Positions 33,673-41,851 of a DNA stretch of 64,000 nt are shown here, one piece after another. Every line of letters begins with the position of its first letter. The first letter of the stretch is position 1. The stretch spans positions 124,001 to 188,000 of the forward strand of contig JAIUNI010000011.1 in the NCBI GenBank assembly GCA_020161935.1. Reading direction: 5' to 3'. The stretch is from Chloroflexota bacterium. Lineage in GTDB: Bacteria > Chloroflexota > Anaerolineae > Aggregatilineales > Phototrophicaceae. Made by a program: the position numbers and the translations under genes. The notes beneath the pieces are model-generated. The model saw only the letters and a program-made list of their open reading frames with translations, searched no databases and had not been told where the DNA came from.

Positions 33673-34581
33673 GTGCGAATCGTATCCCTATTACCGAGCA
33701 GCACCGAGATTGTGTGTGCCTTAGGCTTGGAGGCTGATCTCGTCGGGCGGTCGCACGAGTGTGACTATCCGGCGGGGATTGCGGCACTGCCCGCCCTCAC
33801 CGCGCCGCGCTTCGACCCGACCGGCACCAGCCTTGAGGTGGACGAGCGGGTGAAGGCCGCGCTGCAAGATGCTACCTCAGTCTACACGATTGACGCGGAA
33901 TTGCTCGAACAGCTTGCGCCGGATGTGGTGATTACCCAGACGCAGTGCGAGGTGTGCGCCGTGAGTTACGCCGAGGTCGAGCGCGTGGTGTGTGACCAAC
34001 TGCACTCGTCAGCGGCGATTGTGGCGCTGGAGCCGAATACGCTGGCGGACGTACACGCCGATATTCAGCGAGTAGCGGATGCGGTCGGGCTGCCTGAACG
34101 CGGTGTGCAGGTTGTGACCGATATGCAGCGACGGATGCAGGCGATTGCCGACGAAACGACCCATGTGGCGCGGCCACGGGTGGCGACGCTCGAATGGCTG
34201 GACCCGTTGATGGCGGCGGGCAACTGGATACCGGAACTAGTCGAGATGGCGGGCGGCAACAACCTGTTTGGCGAGGTGGGTGTGCATTCGCCGTGGCTGC
34301 GCTGGGATGAACTGCTGGCGGCTGACCCGGATATGCTGGTCATCCTGCCCTGCGGCTATGACATCCCAAAGGCGCGGGAGGAACTCCAACGGCTAGAACG
34401 CCGACCGGCGTGGACAGCACTTACGGCGGTACGCGCCAACCGCGTCTACGTGACAGACGGCAACCAGTACTTCAACCGTCCCGGCCCACGGCTCGCCGAG
34501 TCGCTCGAAATCTTGGCCGAGATCATGCACCCTGAATGCTTTGACTTCGGGCATCAGGGGCGCGGTTGGGAGCGCTACTAA
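33673..34581 (+). CDS. Cobalamin-binding protein, BtuF-like, without signal peptide
   Basis: A 302-residue protein of the BtuF-like group: MRIVSLLPSSTEIVCALG at the start, GRSHECDYP, LLEQLAPDVVITQTQCEVC and the closing GPRLAESLEILAEIMHPE. It begins at a GTG with AAGGAGG upstream and has no export signal, unlike the first binding protein. Cytoplasmic BtuF-like proteins are found in several phyla and may handle corrinoids inside the cell. Two different binding proteins in one operon are noteworthy. Confidence 0.85.
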   Translation: MRIVSLLPSSTEIVCALGLEADLVGRSHECDYPAGIAALPALTAPRFDPTGTSLEVDERVKAALQDATSVYTIDAELLEQLAPDVVITQTQCEVCAVSYAEVERVVCDQLHSSAAIVALEPNTLADVHADIQRVADAVGLPERGVQVVTDMQRRMQAIADETTHVARPRVATLEWLDPLMAAGNWIPELVEMAGGNNLFGEVGVHSPWLRWDELLAADPDMLVILPCGYDIPKAREELQRLERRPAWTALTAVRANRVYVTDGNQYFNRPGPRLAESLEILAEIMHPECFDFGHQGRGWERY

Positions 34582-34649
34582 CATGCGGCTTATCATCGCT
34601 GGCTCAGGCTTCTGTGCTACCCTGAAGCAGAAGTAGCACAGGAGAAACA

Positions 34650-35774
34650 ATGATGAAACTTCGAACGTTCATGCTTCTTTTGCTGGCGAGTCTGCTGCTT
34701 TCGGTGCAGGGCAGCTTGATGGCGCAGTCCGGTGTTCCAGCGGCGCGGGTCGAACGGCTGGCGAAGGGGGTTAACGTCACACGCTGGTTCTGGTTGAACG
34801 AGGACACTTCCGACGACCACTACCAGAATTACCTGAGCGACGAGCAGATGCAAGCCATCCGCGACGCAGGGTTTACACATATTCGGCTGCCGATTGAGCC
34901 GAAAATCTTGCTGGATGAATACTTCCCCGACCAGATTGATGAGGCGCTTCTTGGATACTTGGACGCGGCGATTGCCCGTTTCGTGGCGCATGATCTCGGC
35001 GTAATCGTCGATGTTCACGCCTTCGAGGATGACTTCAAGTCGCGCTTGATGGTCGATACCGAGATGCAGAACGATTTCGCCATCATGTGGAAAACGCTGG
35101 CAGCACATCTAAACACCACCGACCCCGACAGGGTGTACTTCGAGGTGATGAACGAACCCTCGCCGGACGACCCATCGGTATGGCCGCCGCTGCAAGCCAA
35201 GTTCGCAGCAGCCATTCGCGAAGGCGCACCGGAACACACCATCATCGTCGGTGGATCGGATTGGAACACGATTGGCGGCTTGCTGATGCTGGAACCGCTG
35301 CCGGATACGAACATCGTCTACAACTTCCACTTCTATGAACCGTTCATCTTCACTCATCAGGGCGCAACATGGTCGGATGAAACGGTGCAGCGTTTTCGAG
35401 GGATTCCTTACCCTTCCACCAACGGGCGCTGCGGCGAAATGCCCGACTTTCGTACGCAGTCGGCGAACGATTGGGCGTACGGCTACTGCAACAACGAGCC
35501 GTGGGATGCGAACACCATTGACAGGCGGGTGAAGCAGGCGGCGGATTGGGCGGCGCAGCACGGCGTACCGATCACCACTAACGAGTTTGGTGTGTATCCG
35601 CTGGTCGCGCCCTACAGCGACCGTTTGCAGTGGCTGGAAGATGTTCGCAAGGCGTTCGAACGCTACAACATCGGTTGGACGTTGTGGGGTTATGACGATG
35701 CGTTTGGCTTGGATTACCGCGAGAGCCGCGGCATGGACAAGGCTGTTTTAACCGTTCTTGGGATGAATTCGTAA
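34650..35774 (+). CDS. Secreted glycoside hydrolase, family 5 (endoglucanase/mannanase-like)
   Basis: A 374-residue exported enzyme: signal peptide to ~26 (LLLLASLLLSVQGSLMAQ), then a GH5 barrel. It shows GVNVTRWFW, FTHIRLPIEP, VIVDVHAFEDD, acid/base Glu169 in FEVMNEPSPDD, NFHFYEPF and nucleophile Glu312 in TTNEFGVYP, then WTLWGYDDAFG. The active site is complete. AGGAG lies 5 bases before the ATG. Its place inside a cobalamin uptake operon, 68 bases after the BtuF-like gene and 8 before the permease, is unexpected. It cleaves a beta-linked polysaccharide; which one is unknown. Confidence 0.88.
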   Translation: MMKLRTFMLLLLASLLLSVQGSLMAQSGVPAARVERLAKGVNVTRWFWLNEDTSDDHYQNYLSDEQMQAIRDAGFTHIRLPIEPKILLDEYFPDQIDEALLGYLDAAIARFVAHDLGVIVDVHAFEDDFKSRLMVDTEMQNDFAIMWKTLAAHLNTTDPDRVYFEVMNEPSPDDPSVWPPLQAKFAAAIREGAPEHTIIVGGSDWNTIGGLLMLEPLPDTNIVYNFHFYEPFIFTHQGATWSDETVQRFRGIPYPSTNGRCGEMPDFRTQSANDWAYGYCNNEPWDANTIDRRVKQAADWAAQHGVPITTNEFGVYPLVAPYSDRLQWLEDVRKAFERYNIGWTLWGYDDAFGLDYRESRGMDKAVLTVLGMNS

Positions 35775-35782
35775 GCAGGATT

Positions 35783-36892
35783 ATGGACACGACCACACAG
35801 ACACCCCTTCGCCAAGCCGCCGCTGCCTCAACCGTGATGCGGCGTTCGCTATCAGCCACCCGTAACAAGTGGCTGGCTGTTTTGGCGTTGGGTTTGGTCG
35901 GCGCGTTCATCCTCAGCTTGGCGTTAGGCTCGGTCAACATTCCGGTCAGTGATGTGCTGACCATCCTTACAGGCGGCATACCGGCACGCGCGACATGGAC
36001 GACGATTGTGCTGGACTTCCGCCTGCCGAAGGCGCTGACGGCACTGCTGGCCGGGGCGGCGCTGGGGGTCAGCGGCTTGCAGATGCAGACCTTGTTCCGC
36101 AACCCATTAGCCGACCCATTCGTGCTGGGCGTGAGTTCCGGCGCGAGTTTGGGCGTGGCGCTGGTGGTACTGGGTGTCGGCACGACCGGCGCGGTGCTGC
36201 TGGCAGGGTTAGGGCTAACCGGCGACCTCGGCCTGACGGTGGCGGCTTTCCTCGGCGCGGCGCTCACGCTGATGATCGTCGTTAGCGTGGCGGCACGGGT
36301 GCAAAGCGTGATGACGCTGCTGATTTTGGGGCTGATGTTCGGCTACGTGACGAGCGCCGTCGTGACGCTGCTGCTGTACTTCAGTATCACCGAGCGCATC
36401 AAAGCCTATATGAGTTGGACGTTCGGCAGCTTCGCGGCGGTGACGTGGGGGCAGATGCCGATATTCATTCCCGTGATCCTTGTCAGCATCGTGATCGCGT
36501 TTTTACTCAGCAAGCCCTTGAACGCGCTGCTGCTCGGTGAGGGTTACGCCCGCAGTATGGGCATGAACGTCCGGCGTGGGCGGCTGCTGATTATCGCCAG
36601 TACCGCGCTGCTGGCGGGGACGGTCACCGCCTTTTGCGGCCCAATAGGCTTCCTTGGTTTGGCTGTACCGCATCTGTGCCGTGCGCTTCTCGGCACATCC
36701 GACCATCGCGCACTTATTCCCGCGACCGTGTTGATGGGCGGCATACTGGCGCTGGTAGCCGATATGATCGCGCAGATGCCGGGGAACCAAACCGTGCTGC
36801 CCTTGAACGCCGTGACTTCGCTGATCGGTGCGCCGGTCGTCATCTGGGTTATCCTGCGGCGGCGCAACCTGCGACAGACATTTAGCGGCTAA
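35783..36892 (+). CDS. btuC: Corrinoid/iron ABC transporter permease (BtuC/FecCD family)
   Basis: A 369-residue permease with about ten helices and the FecCD blocks RLPKALTALLAGAALGVSGLQMQ (region ~80-102), NPLADPFVLGVSSGASLG and GPIGFLGLAVPHLCRALLG near the cytoplasmic ATPase contact. By context with the B12 riboswitch and BtuF-like proteins it is likely BtuC. No BtuD ATPase follows: the next gene is convergent and overlaps the stop by 4 bases. Confidence 0.88.
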   Translation: MDTTTQTPLRQAAAASTVMRRSLSATRNKWLAVLALGLVGAFILSLALGSVNIPVSDVLTILTGGIPARATWTTIVLDFRLPKALTALLAGAALGVSGLQMQTLFRNPLADPFVLGVSSGASLGVALVVLGVGTTGAVLLAGLGLTGDLGLTVAAFLGAALTLMIVVSVAARVQSVMTLLILGLMFGYVTSAVVTLLLYFSITERIKAYMSWTFGSFAAVTWGQMPIFIPVILVSIVIAFLLSKPLNALLLGEGYARSMGMNVRRGRLLIIASTALLAGTVTAFCGPIGFLGLAVPHLCRALLGTSDHRALIPATVLMGGILALVADMIAQMPGNQTVLPLNAVTSLIGAPVVIWVILRRRNLRQTFSG

Positions 36893-37503
36893 TCGAGTAA
36901 ATGATGATAATCGTTAGAGCGTTCGAGGTTCCAGCGGTCTTGCCCCTCGTTTTGATACCAATGCGTAATCGACGTACGCCGGATTTCCGGTATGGCGCGG
37001 TCAATCACCGCTTCCCCGTAACCGAAAAAGTAACCGAACGACATTTGTAAAAACGCGCCGTGAGTCACGATCACCAGCGTTTTGCCCGCGTGCTGCTGGA
37101 TAACGCGGTTGAGTGCCGAACTCACACGCAGCCCAAGCTCGGCACGGCTTTCGAATCCTTCGATCCAGCGATAGTAGGCTTTTTGTGTTTTCGGCACTTC
37201 AGCCCAGCGCCGCATAAACGCATCCGGCTCGATACTGCCGTCGTCACTGCGCCATTCCTCGAAGTCGCGGTCAAAGGTGATCGGCAGCCCAAAGGCTGGC
37301 GCGATGATTTCAGAAGTTTCTTTGGCGCGGCGTTCAGGGCTGGCGATAAACACATCCGGCTTGATTTCGTTCGTATGTGTCAGGCGGTCACGCAGCCGTT
37401 CCGCTTGGGTGATGCCTTCCGGTGACAGGCCGAGATCGCCCATCTTCCCGTCGATCAGTCCATCAATATTGTCAGCATGGCGGATGAGATACAGATGCGT
37501 CAA
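36889..37503 (-). CDS. Histidine phosphatase family protein
   Basis: A 204-residue protein of the phosphoglycerate-mutase-like superfamily. It has the phospho-His motif YLIRHADN (Arg8, His9), RAKETSEIIAPAFG with the second Arg, and VTHGAFLQ with the second His. These small enzymes dephosphorylate sugars, nucleotides or ribazole phosphate. It is on the opposite strand from the cobalamin operon, last of a three-gene minus-strand operon, so a role in B12 synthesis is not implied. Confidence 0.85.
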   Translation of the reverse strand: MTHLYLIRHADNIDGLIDGKMGDLGLSPEGITQAERLRDRLTHTNEIKPDVFIASPERRAKETSEIIAPAFGLPITFDRDFEEWRSDDGSIEPDAFMRRWAEVPKTQKAYYRWIEGFESRAELGLRVSSALNRVIQQHAGKTLVIVTHGAFLQMSFGYFFGYGEAVIDRAIPEIRRTSITHWYQNEGQDRWNLERSNDYHHLLD

Positions 37504-37512
37504 GGCTAACCC

Positions 37513-38664
37513 CTACGATATACGCTCGACTAACTCGTTCAGGAGAAGGCCGTCCTGCGGGATGAAGTGCCGCCAATAAGCTGCTGACTCGCGCAGGTTC
37601 GCGAGGATTTGCGCGGGATACTCTGCCGTGCCGCTAAAGATTTCGAGCGTCAGGTAAATATCCGCGCAGGGTGGTGGATAAGCGCCGTCTGCTGATTCCT
37701 GATAAGCCGCCCACAACGCCCGCAGCACCTTCACCGGATCAACGATGCCCGTCTGGTTGTTAGCTGCCGTGAACGGGCGGTGTGCGGAGGCTGTGCCATC
37801 CGTCTGCTGCAAGTGGATAATGGGCGAGTAACCGCCAAGTGTCCGCAGCCAGTGGTACAGGTCTCCGTCCTCGTAGGCCGCGAACAGGTAAGGGTGCTGG
37901 CGGATAGAGGTCGTCAGGCTGTCCACGGTAACCGCCGCGTTTGTTGTGGGCAGCACGCCGTACCAACCGGCGGGTGGTGCTGCGCCCGTGTTGAGGGCGG
38001 CGATATACGCCTGAATGTCTGGCGGTTGTGGCAGCAGGTAACGCCGCTGCCCGATCTGGTGTCCGGTATCCAGCGTCAGGTAGAAAGGGGTTTTCCCTCG
38101 TTGGTATACATCCCGCAGGAGGCGCTGCGCCCCGCTGACCGTCCACGGGATTTGGTGCGGCGTGTACATCTGCTCGACCGAGATGCTGCTCAAGCCTTCC
38201 TGCGCCGCCACCACTGCCAGTTCCGCCAGACGTTCGAACAGGTCAGCTTCGGCCTCTGCATAGAGCGAGGGATGCGCCAGCACCGGCTGCGGGAAGGCGT
38301 GGCAGAAGAAACCCAACCCCGCACCCAGCGCGGCGGCGTTGCGGATCATCGGTTCCAGCCAGTCGTGCTGGATGTGGTCGCGGATGCGCGGGTCAGTATG
38401 GGCGAGGCCGAGCGTAGCGTAGGTGCCATGCCCCGAATACAGGTTGACGACCTTCACACCCGTTTGCTCGGAGGCCGCTTTGACCGCGTTAACCCAGCTC
38501 CCCAGCGTCTCCGGCGTGTTATACAGCGGGTCACATTCGTTGTCCGCGCTGGCTTCAATGCAGCGAATGTCCATGTCCGCCGTGATCTGCATCCATTCCA
38601 GCGGCTTCGTCCAGCGTTTCGAGGCGAAACAGTTATCGAGGGCGAGATGTATCTTGGGAATCAT
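37513..38664 (-). CDS. Sugar phosphate isomerase/epimerase-like TIM-barrel protein
   Basis: A 383-residue AP-endonuclease-2-type barrel. Likely metal ligands are Glu in ISVEQMYTPHQ, Asp and His in LTLDTGHQIG, His/Gln in IIHLQQTDG and Glu in LTLEIFSG. The pattern fits xylose-isomerase-like sugar isomerases. It lies 9 bases upstream of the phosphatase gene and 34 downstream of the 2-hydroxyacid dehydrogenase, suggesting one operon handling a small sugar or hydroxy acid. Confidence 0.8.
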   Translation of the reverse strand: MIPKIHLALDNCFASKRWTKPLEWMQITADMDIRCIEASADNECDPLYNTPETLGSWVNAVKAASEQTGVKVVNLYSGHGTYATLGLAHTDPRIRDHIQHDWLEPMIRNAAALGAGLGFFCHAFPQPVLAHPSLYAEAEADLFERLAELAVVAAQEGLSSISVEQMYTPHQIPWTVSGAQRLLRDVYQRGKTPFYLTLDTGHQIGQRRYLLPQPPDIQAYIAALNTGAAPPAGWYGVLPTTNAAVTVDSLTTSIRQHPYLFAAYEDGDLYHWLRTLGGYSPIIHLQQTDGTASAHRPFTAANNQTGIVDPVKVLRALWAAYQESADGAYPPPCADIYLTLEIFSGTAEYPAQILANLRESAAYWRHFIPQDGLLLNELVERIS

Positions 38665-38698
38665 GCTGCGTACCTCGTCAACTTTTGCTGCTTATCGG

Positions 38699-39730
38699 TC
38701 AGTAATACCGCTCCACATCCAGCAGGTTGTGCAGCGGCTTATCCGCCAGATACGCCTTGAGATTGTCGATGAAAATGCGCGTGATCTTGGCATTTTCCGT
38801 GTCGGCGGTGCTGGCGGAATGCGGGTTAACAATCACGTTCGGCATATCCCACAGTGGGTCATCGGCAGGCAGAGGCTCAACCGGGAACACATCTAACGCC
38901 GCGCCGCGCAGGTGACCATTTTGCAGCGCCGCTGTCAGCGCCTTGTAATCCATCACCGCCCCGCGCGAGATGTTGATGACCACTGCACCCTTTTTCAGTT
39001 GGTCAATCTGTTCCGCGCCGATCATGCCTTCGGTTTCCGGCGTGTGCGGCGTAATGAGCAGCAGGTAGTCGGCCTGTGTCAGCAGCGGCGAGAGGTCGCC
39101 GGGTGGGTAGAGTTCGTCGACGTTCGGCATCGTGCCGTCGGCCTTCGCGCTGCGGCGGTTGCCGATGACGCGCATATCGAACGCTTTGGCGAGCCGTGCC
39201 GCTTCCTGCCCGATCTTGCCGAGGCCGATGATCGCCAGCGTTTTCCCTGCTAATTCGGTGGTGGCGTTCCGCGCCCAATGGTGCGCCGCCTTCGACCGCT
39301 GCAAATACTCGAAATCCCGCGCGAAGAACAGCATCGACAGGATGACGAACTCGGCGAGGGGGCGGGCATGAACGCCGCTGGCGGTCGTGAACTTCCAGCC
39401 GGTTGTGGCGTAGTTCTGCTTCACGAACTGCCCGATGCCCGCGCTGGTCGCCTGTATCCACTTCAACTTGGGCGTAAACTGCGGCAGATCTTTCACATGG
39501 CTGTGGTCGAAGTCGAATAGGATGTCCGCCTGTGCCAGCAGCGCCTGCCACTCGTCCTCTTGCTCCGGTGTGCGGTTGACGGGCGTGTTGTGGTCGGCGA
39601 TGTAGCGCGGCTTACCCAGCAAGTCAGGGCGGTAAACAATCTCGACCTGCGGCACTTCGCTGCGGATTTGCTCGACCAGTTCCGGCTCCAGATACGAGGC
39701 GATCAAGACGGTGTGTTTGATGTCAGTCAT
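38699..39730 (-). CDS. D-2-hydroxyacid dehydrogenase, NAD-dependent
   Basis: A 343-residue enzyme: NAD motif IIGLGKIGQEAARLAKAF, catalytic Arg in INISRGAVMDY, Glu in VEPLPADDP and His in NPHSASTAD. The N- and C-terminal parts form the substrate domain. The ATG at 39730 (MTDIKHTVLIASY) is chosen because the 12-residue extension in the open frame lacks similarity to the family start. First gene of the minus-strand trio. Confidence 0.88.
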   Translation of the reverse strand: MTDIKHTVLIASYLEPELVEQIRSEVPQVEIVYRPDLLGKPRYIADHNTPVNRTPEQEDEWQALLAQADILFDFDHSHVKDLPQFTPKLKWIQATSAGIGQFVKQNYATTGWKFTTASGVHARPLAEFVILSMLFFARDFEYLQRSKAAHHWARNATTELAGKTLAIIGLGKIGQEAARLAKAFDMRVIGNRRSAKADGTMPNVDELYPPGDLSPLLTQADYLLLITPHTPETEGMIGAEQIDQLKKGAVVINISRGAVMDYKALTAALQNGHLRGAALDVFPVEPLPADDPLWDMPNVIVNPHSASTADTENAKITRIFIDNLKAYLADKPLHNLLDVERYY

Positions 39731-39958
39731 TCCATTTTCCGGTGATGTGCATGAAGGTAAAAACACACTTTACCCTGAATAGGGCGCTGCATATAGAGCC
39801 AACCGGATAGTTTTATCAATGCAGGTCAAGTGGCGATTTCGCGGTTGAATGGATTGAACGCTAGTATAGCAATACAGGCTTGGCGGGCATCTTCTGGTCG
39901 ACGGTAAAGGAATAATCTTTCATTTGGGGTTTGTCGTTGGCAAACCCTTTTTAACCGC

Positions 39959-39986
39959 TTGACATATTGATGATTGTCGATATAAT
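39959..39986 (+). promoter_or_regulatory. Sigma70 promoter of the arsenic operon
   Basis: TTGACA (39959-39964), 16-base spacer, TATAAT (39981-39986). The transcription start would fall at or next to the ATG at 39994, so the arsR message may be leaderless. Confidence 0.75.
39964..39983. promoter_or_regulatory. Probable ArsR operator 1, overlapping the promoter
   Basis: ATATTGAT (39964-39971) and TCGATAT (39977-39983) form an imperfect inverted repeat between and over the -35 and -10. A like-sequence palindrome precedes arsM. Confidence 0.6.
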
Positions 39987-39993
39987 GAGCGTT

Positions 39994-40323
39994 ATGATAA
40001 CTTCTGAAATCGCCTTCGGCAAAGCCATTAGTGACCCTATACGCTACGAGATCATGCAGCACGTGTGCTGTGTGTGGCTTAGTGTGAATGATGTGGTCGA
40101 TAAACTCGGCGGCAAGGTCAAGCAGCCCACCGTCAGCCACCACCTGCGCGAACTCGAGGAATCCAACCTCGTCTACGCGCGGCAAGAAGGGCGGCAGCGC
40201 TTCTACACCTTGAATCAGGAACAGGTGACGTTGTGCTGTGGTCAGTTGGTTCGGGCGTTCAATCCGGGGCAGGCCATGCAGATCGTGCCGGACGATACCA
40301 TTCCATTGAGTGCTATCTCATAG
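39994..40323 (+). CDS. arsR: ArsR family transcriptional repressor
   Basis: A 109-residue winged-helix protein with helix-turn-helix QPTVSHHLRELEESNLV (residues 44-60) and a wing ending RQEGRQRFYTL. The classic metal motif ELCVCDL is absent: the equivalent helix reads CVWLSVNDV. Cysteine pairs at 25-26 and 81-82 are candidate arsenite ligands. ATG 39994 is used because upstream in-frame ATGs lie on or before the -10 box. It precedes arsM and arsC. Likely autorepressed through the operator above. Confidence 0.85.
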   Translation: MITSEIAFGKAISDPIRYEIMQHVCCVWLSVNDVVDKLGGKVKQPTVSHHLRELEESNLVYARQEGRQRFYTLNQEQVTLCCGQLVRAFNPGQAMQIVPDDTIPLSAIS

Positions 40324-40341
40324 CCTTTCGGGGCTTTTTAT
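40322..40341 (+). terminator. Weak stem-loop with T-run between arsR and arsM
   Basis: AGCC pairs with GGCT over a short loop, followed by TTTTTA. It may reduce read-through into arsM. Confidence 0.4.
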
Positions 40342-40350
40342 TTCAGGAGA

Positions 40351-40372
40351 TATATCGATGAGTATCAATATA
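40351..40372. promoter_or_regulatory. Probable ArsR operator 2, before arsM
   Basis: TATATCGAT (40351-40359) and ATCAATATA (40364-40372) form an inverted repeat with one mismatch, built of the same half-sites as operator 1. Confidence 0.55.
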
Positions 40373-40385
40373 TAGGAGGGTGAAG

Positions 40386-41135
40386 ATGTCTGATGTGATC
40401 GAAATTCATGATGTGGTGAAGGAACGTTACGGCGCGATTGCCAGTGGGGAAGCCAATTCATGTTGTGGAGGCGATAGCTGTGGCTGTGATGTCCAACTGT
40501 ACGACAGCGGTATGCTGGAAGGTTTACCAGCCGACGTTACGGGAATCTCGCTGGGCTGCGGTGATCCCGTTACCATCGCTGGGCTGCACACCGGCGAAAC
40601 CGTGCTTGATCTCGGCAGCGGTGGGGGAATTGACTGCTTCTTGGCGGCGCGGCAGGTGGGCGAAAACGGGTACGTTATCGGGGTAGATATGACTCCCGCC
40701 ATGCTCGACAAAGCCAACGCCAACAAGCTCAAGATGGGTGTGCAAAACGTCGAGTTCCGCCGCGGCCAAATTGAAGCGCTGCCCGTGCAGGACAACACCA
40801 TCGACGTGATTATGTCCAACTGCGTCATCAACCTGTCGCCGGATAAACAGTCCGTGTTCCGCGAGGCGTTCCGTGTGCTCAAGTCCGGTGGCCGCATCGC
40901 CGTCAGCGACATCGTAACCGAAGGCGAATTTAGCGCCGAACTCCGCGCGGATACGACCAAATGGGCAGAGTGCGTTACCGGCGCGATTGATGTCTCGACT
41001 TACACCGGCTACATGCGCGAGGCCGGTTTTACGAATATTCAGGTCGTGGATAAGAGCAGTGCCGAGGGCATCATCGAAGTCAAAGCCGGAATGCCGCGCG
41101 TCTACAGCGCCCGCATCACCGCCGATAAAGCCTAA
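40386..41135 (+). CDS. arsM: Arsenite S-adenosylmethionine methyltransferase
   Basis: A 249-residue methyltransferase. The SAM motif is LDLGSGGGIDC (74-84). Cysteines typical of ArsM are present: C26/C27 in SCCGGDSCGC, C58 in SLGCGDP, C146 in SNCVINL and C196 in ECVTGA. It methylates As(III) to less retained or volatile species. AGGAGGG lies 5 bases before the ATG at 40386. An operator-like palindrome directly upstream suggests separate control by ArsR. Confidence 0.92.
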   Translation: MSDVIEIHDVVKERYGAIASGEANSCCGGDSCGCDVQLYDSGMLEGLPADVTGISLGCGDPVTIAGLHTGETVLDLGSGGGIDCFLAARQVGENGYVIGVDMTPAMLDKANANKLKMGVQNVEFRRGQIEALPVQDNTIDVIMSNCVINLSPDKQSVFREAFRVLKSGGRIAVSDIVTEGEFSAELRADTTKWAECVTGAIDVSTYTGYMREAGFTNIQVVDKSSAEGIIEVKAGMPRVYSARITADKA

Positions 41136-41204
41136 TCTATGCGGGGCGGAGGTGTGCTTATGCCGCTTCCAAACCCAACCAACTCTTTATCAAGGCATAA
41201 ACAC

Positions 41205-41633
41205 ATGAAACGCCGCGTACTCATCTTATGCACCGGAAACTCGGCACGCTCACAGTTGGCGGAAGCGTTGGTGAACGCGCGGCTTGGCGATACGTGGGAA
41301 GCCGTCAGCGCCGGAACCCAGCCCGCCGCAGCGGTCAATCCCTTCGCGCTGGTTGCCCTTGCTGAGGTCGGCATTCAAACATCAGGCAGCCACCCCAAGC
41401 ACCTCAGCGGGTTTATCGGTCAGCCTTTTGATGTGGTAATTACCGTTTGTGATGACGCAGCGGAACACTGTCCGGTATGGGTAGGTCAGGGGAAGCGCTT
41501 GCATATCGGCTTCCCCGATCCGGCTGCGGTGCTAGGCGACGATGCCACCAAACTCGCCGCTTTCCGCCACACCCGCGAGGCGATTATCGAGCGCTTGCTG
41601 CCTGTCCTCCGCGATTTTCCTAATAAATCATAG
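41205..41633 (+). CDS. arsC: Arsenate reductase, low-molecular-weight phosphatase type
   Basis: A 142-residue thioredoxin-coupled-type arsenate reductase. The P-loop is CTGNSARS (Cys9, Arg15), and the relay cysteines are C82 and C89 in VCDDAAEHCP. Asp in GFPDPAA is the general acid. The ATG at 41205 places the family start MKRRVLILC first; the frame is open upstream but unlike the family. It reduces arsenate to arsenite, the ArsM substrate. No ArsB/Acr3 efflux gene is present locally. Confidence 0.92.
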   Translation: MKRRVLILCTGNSARSQLAEALVNARLGDTWEAVSAGTQPAAAVNPFALVALAEVGIQTSGSHPKHLSGFIGQPFDVVITVCDDAAEHCPVWVGQGKRLHIGFPDPAAVLGDDATKLAAFRHTREAIIERLLPVLRDFPNKS

Positions 41634-41680
41634 AACTTGGCAATCGAGTTCCTACGAAGATGAGTTCTCGAATTATGTAG

Positions 41681-41700
41681 GGACGCGAGACAGCGCGTCC
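41681..41700. repeat. Family-3 palindrome (GTAGGG head)
   Basis: GTAG-GGACGCG-AGACAG-CGCGTCC-G. Same core as the copy at 49987-50006. Confidence 0.65.
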
Positions 41701-41792
41701 GTCTGTATAAAAAATCAACTTTTCAAATAGCTCTAACGAACCCTCATCAGCAGTATCCCCGCCTGTTTTTGCTTCCCTTTATTCGCAATAAC

Positions 41793-41820
41793 TTGACACG
41801 ATTGTAATTTCCGTTATACT
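41793..41820 (+). promoter_or_regulatory. Sigma70 promoter of the ROK regulator gene
   Basis: TTGACA (41793-41798), 16-base spacer, TATACT (41815-41820), 32 bases before the ATG. Confidence 0.7.
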
Positions 41821-41832
41821 TCAGATAGTTTT

Positions 41833-41851
41833 TTCAACTTATGAAATAAGT
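41833..41851. promoter_or_regulatory. Likely ROK operator 1
   Basis: TTCAACTTATGAAA (41833-41846) has arms TTCA/TGAA, and ACTTAT-GAA-ATAAGT (41837-41851) is a second, overlapping palindrome. It abuts the ATG of the regulator. A near-copy lies before the first permease gene. Confidence 0.6.

Noticed and set aside
36889..37503. Histidine phosphatase as CobC in cobalamin synthesis
   Set aside because: It is on the opposite strand, belongs to a different operon and has no specific CobC feature I can see.
40358..40375. Five-codon ORF (ATGAGTATCAATATATAG) with AGGAG upstream, as a leader peptide for arsM
   Set aside because: It coincides with the operator-like palindrome and is too short to support as coding.
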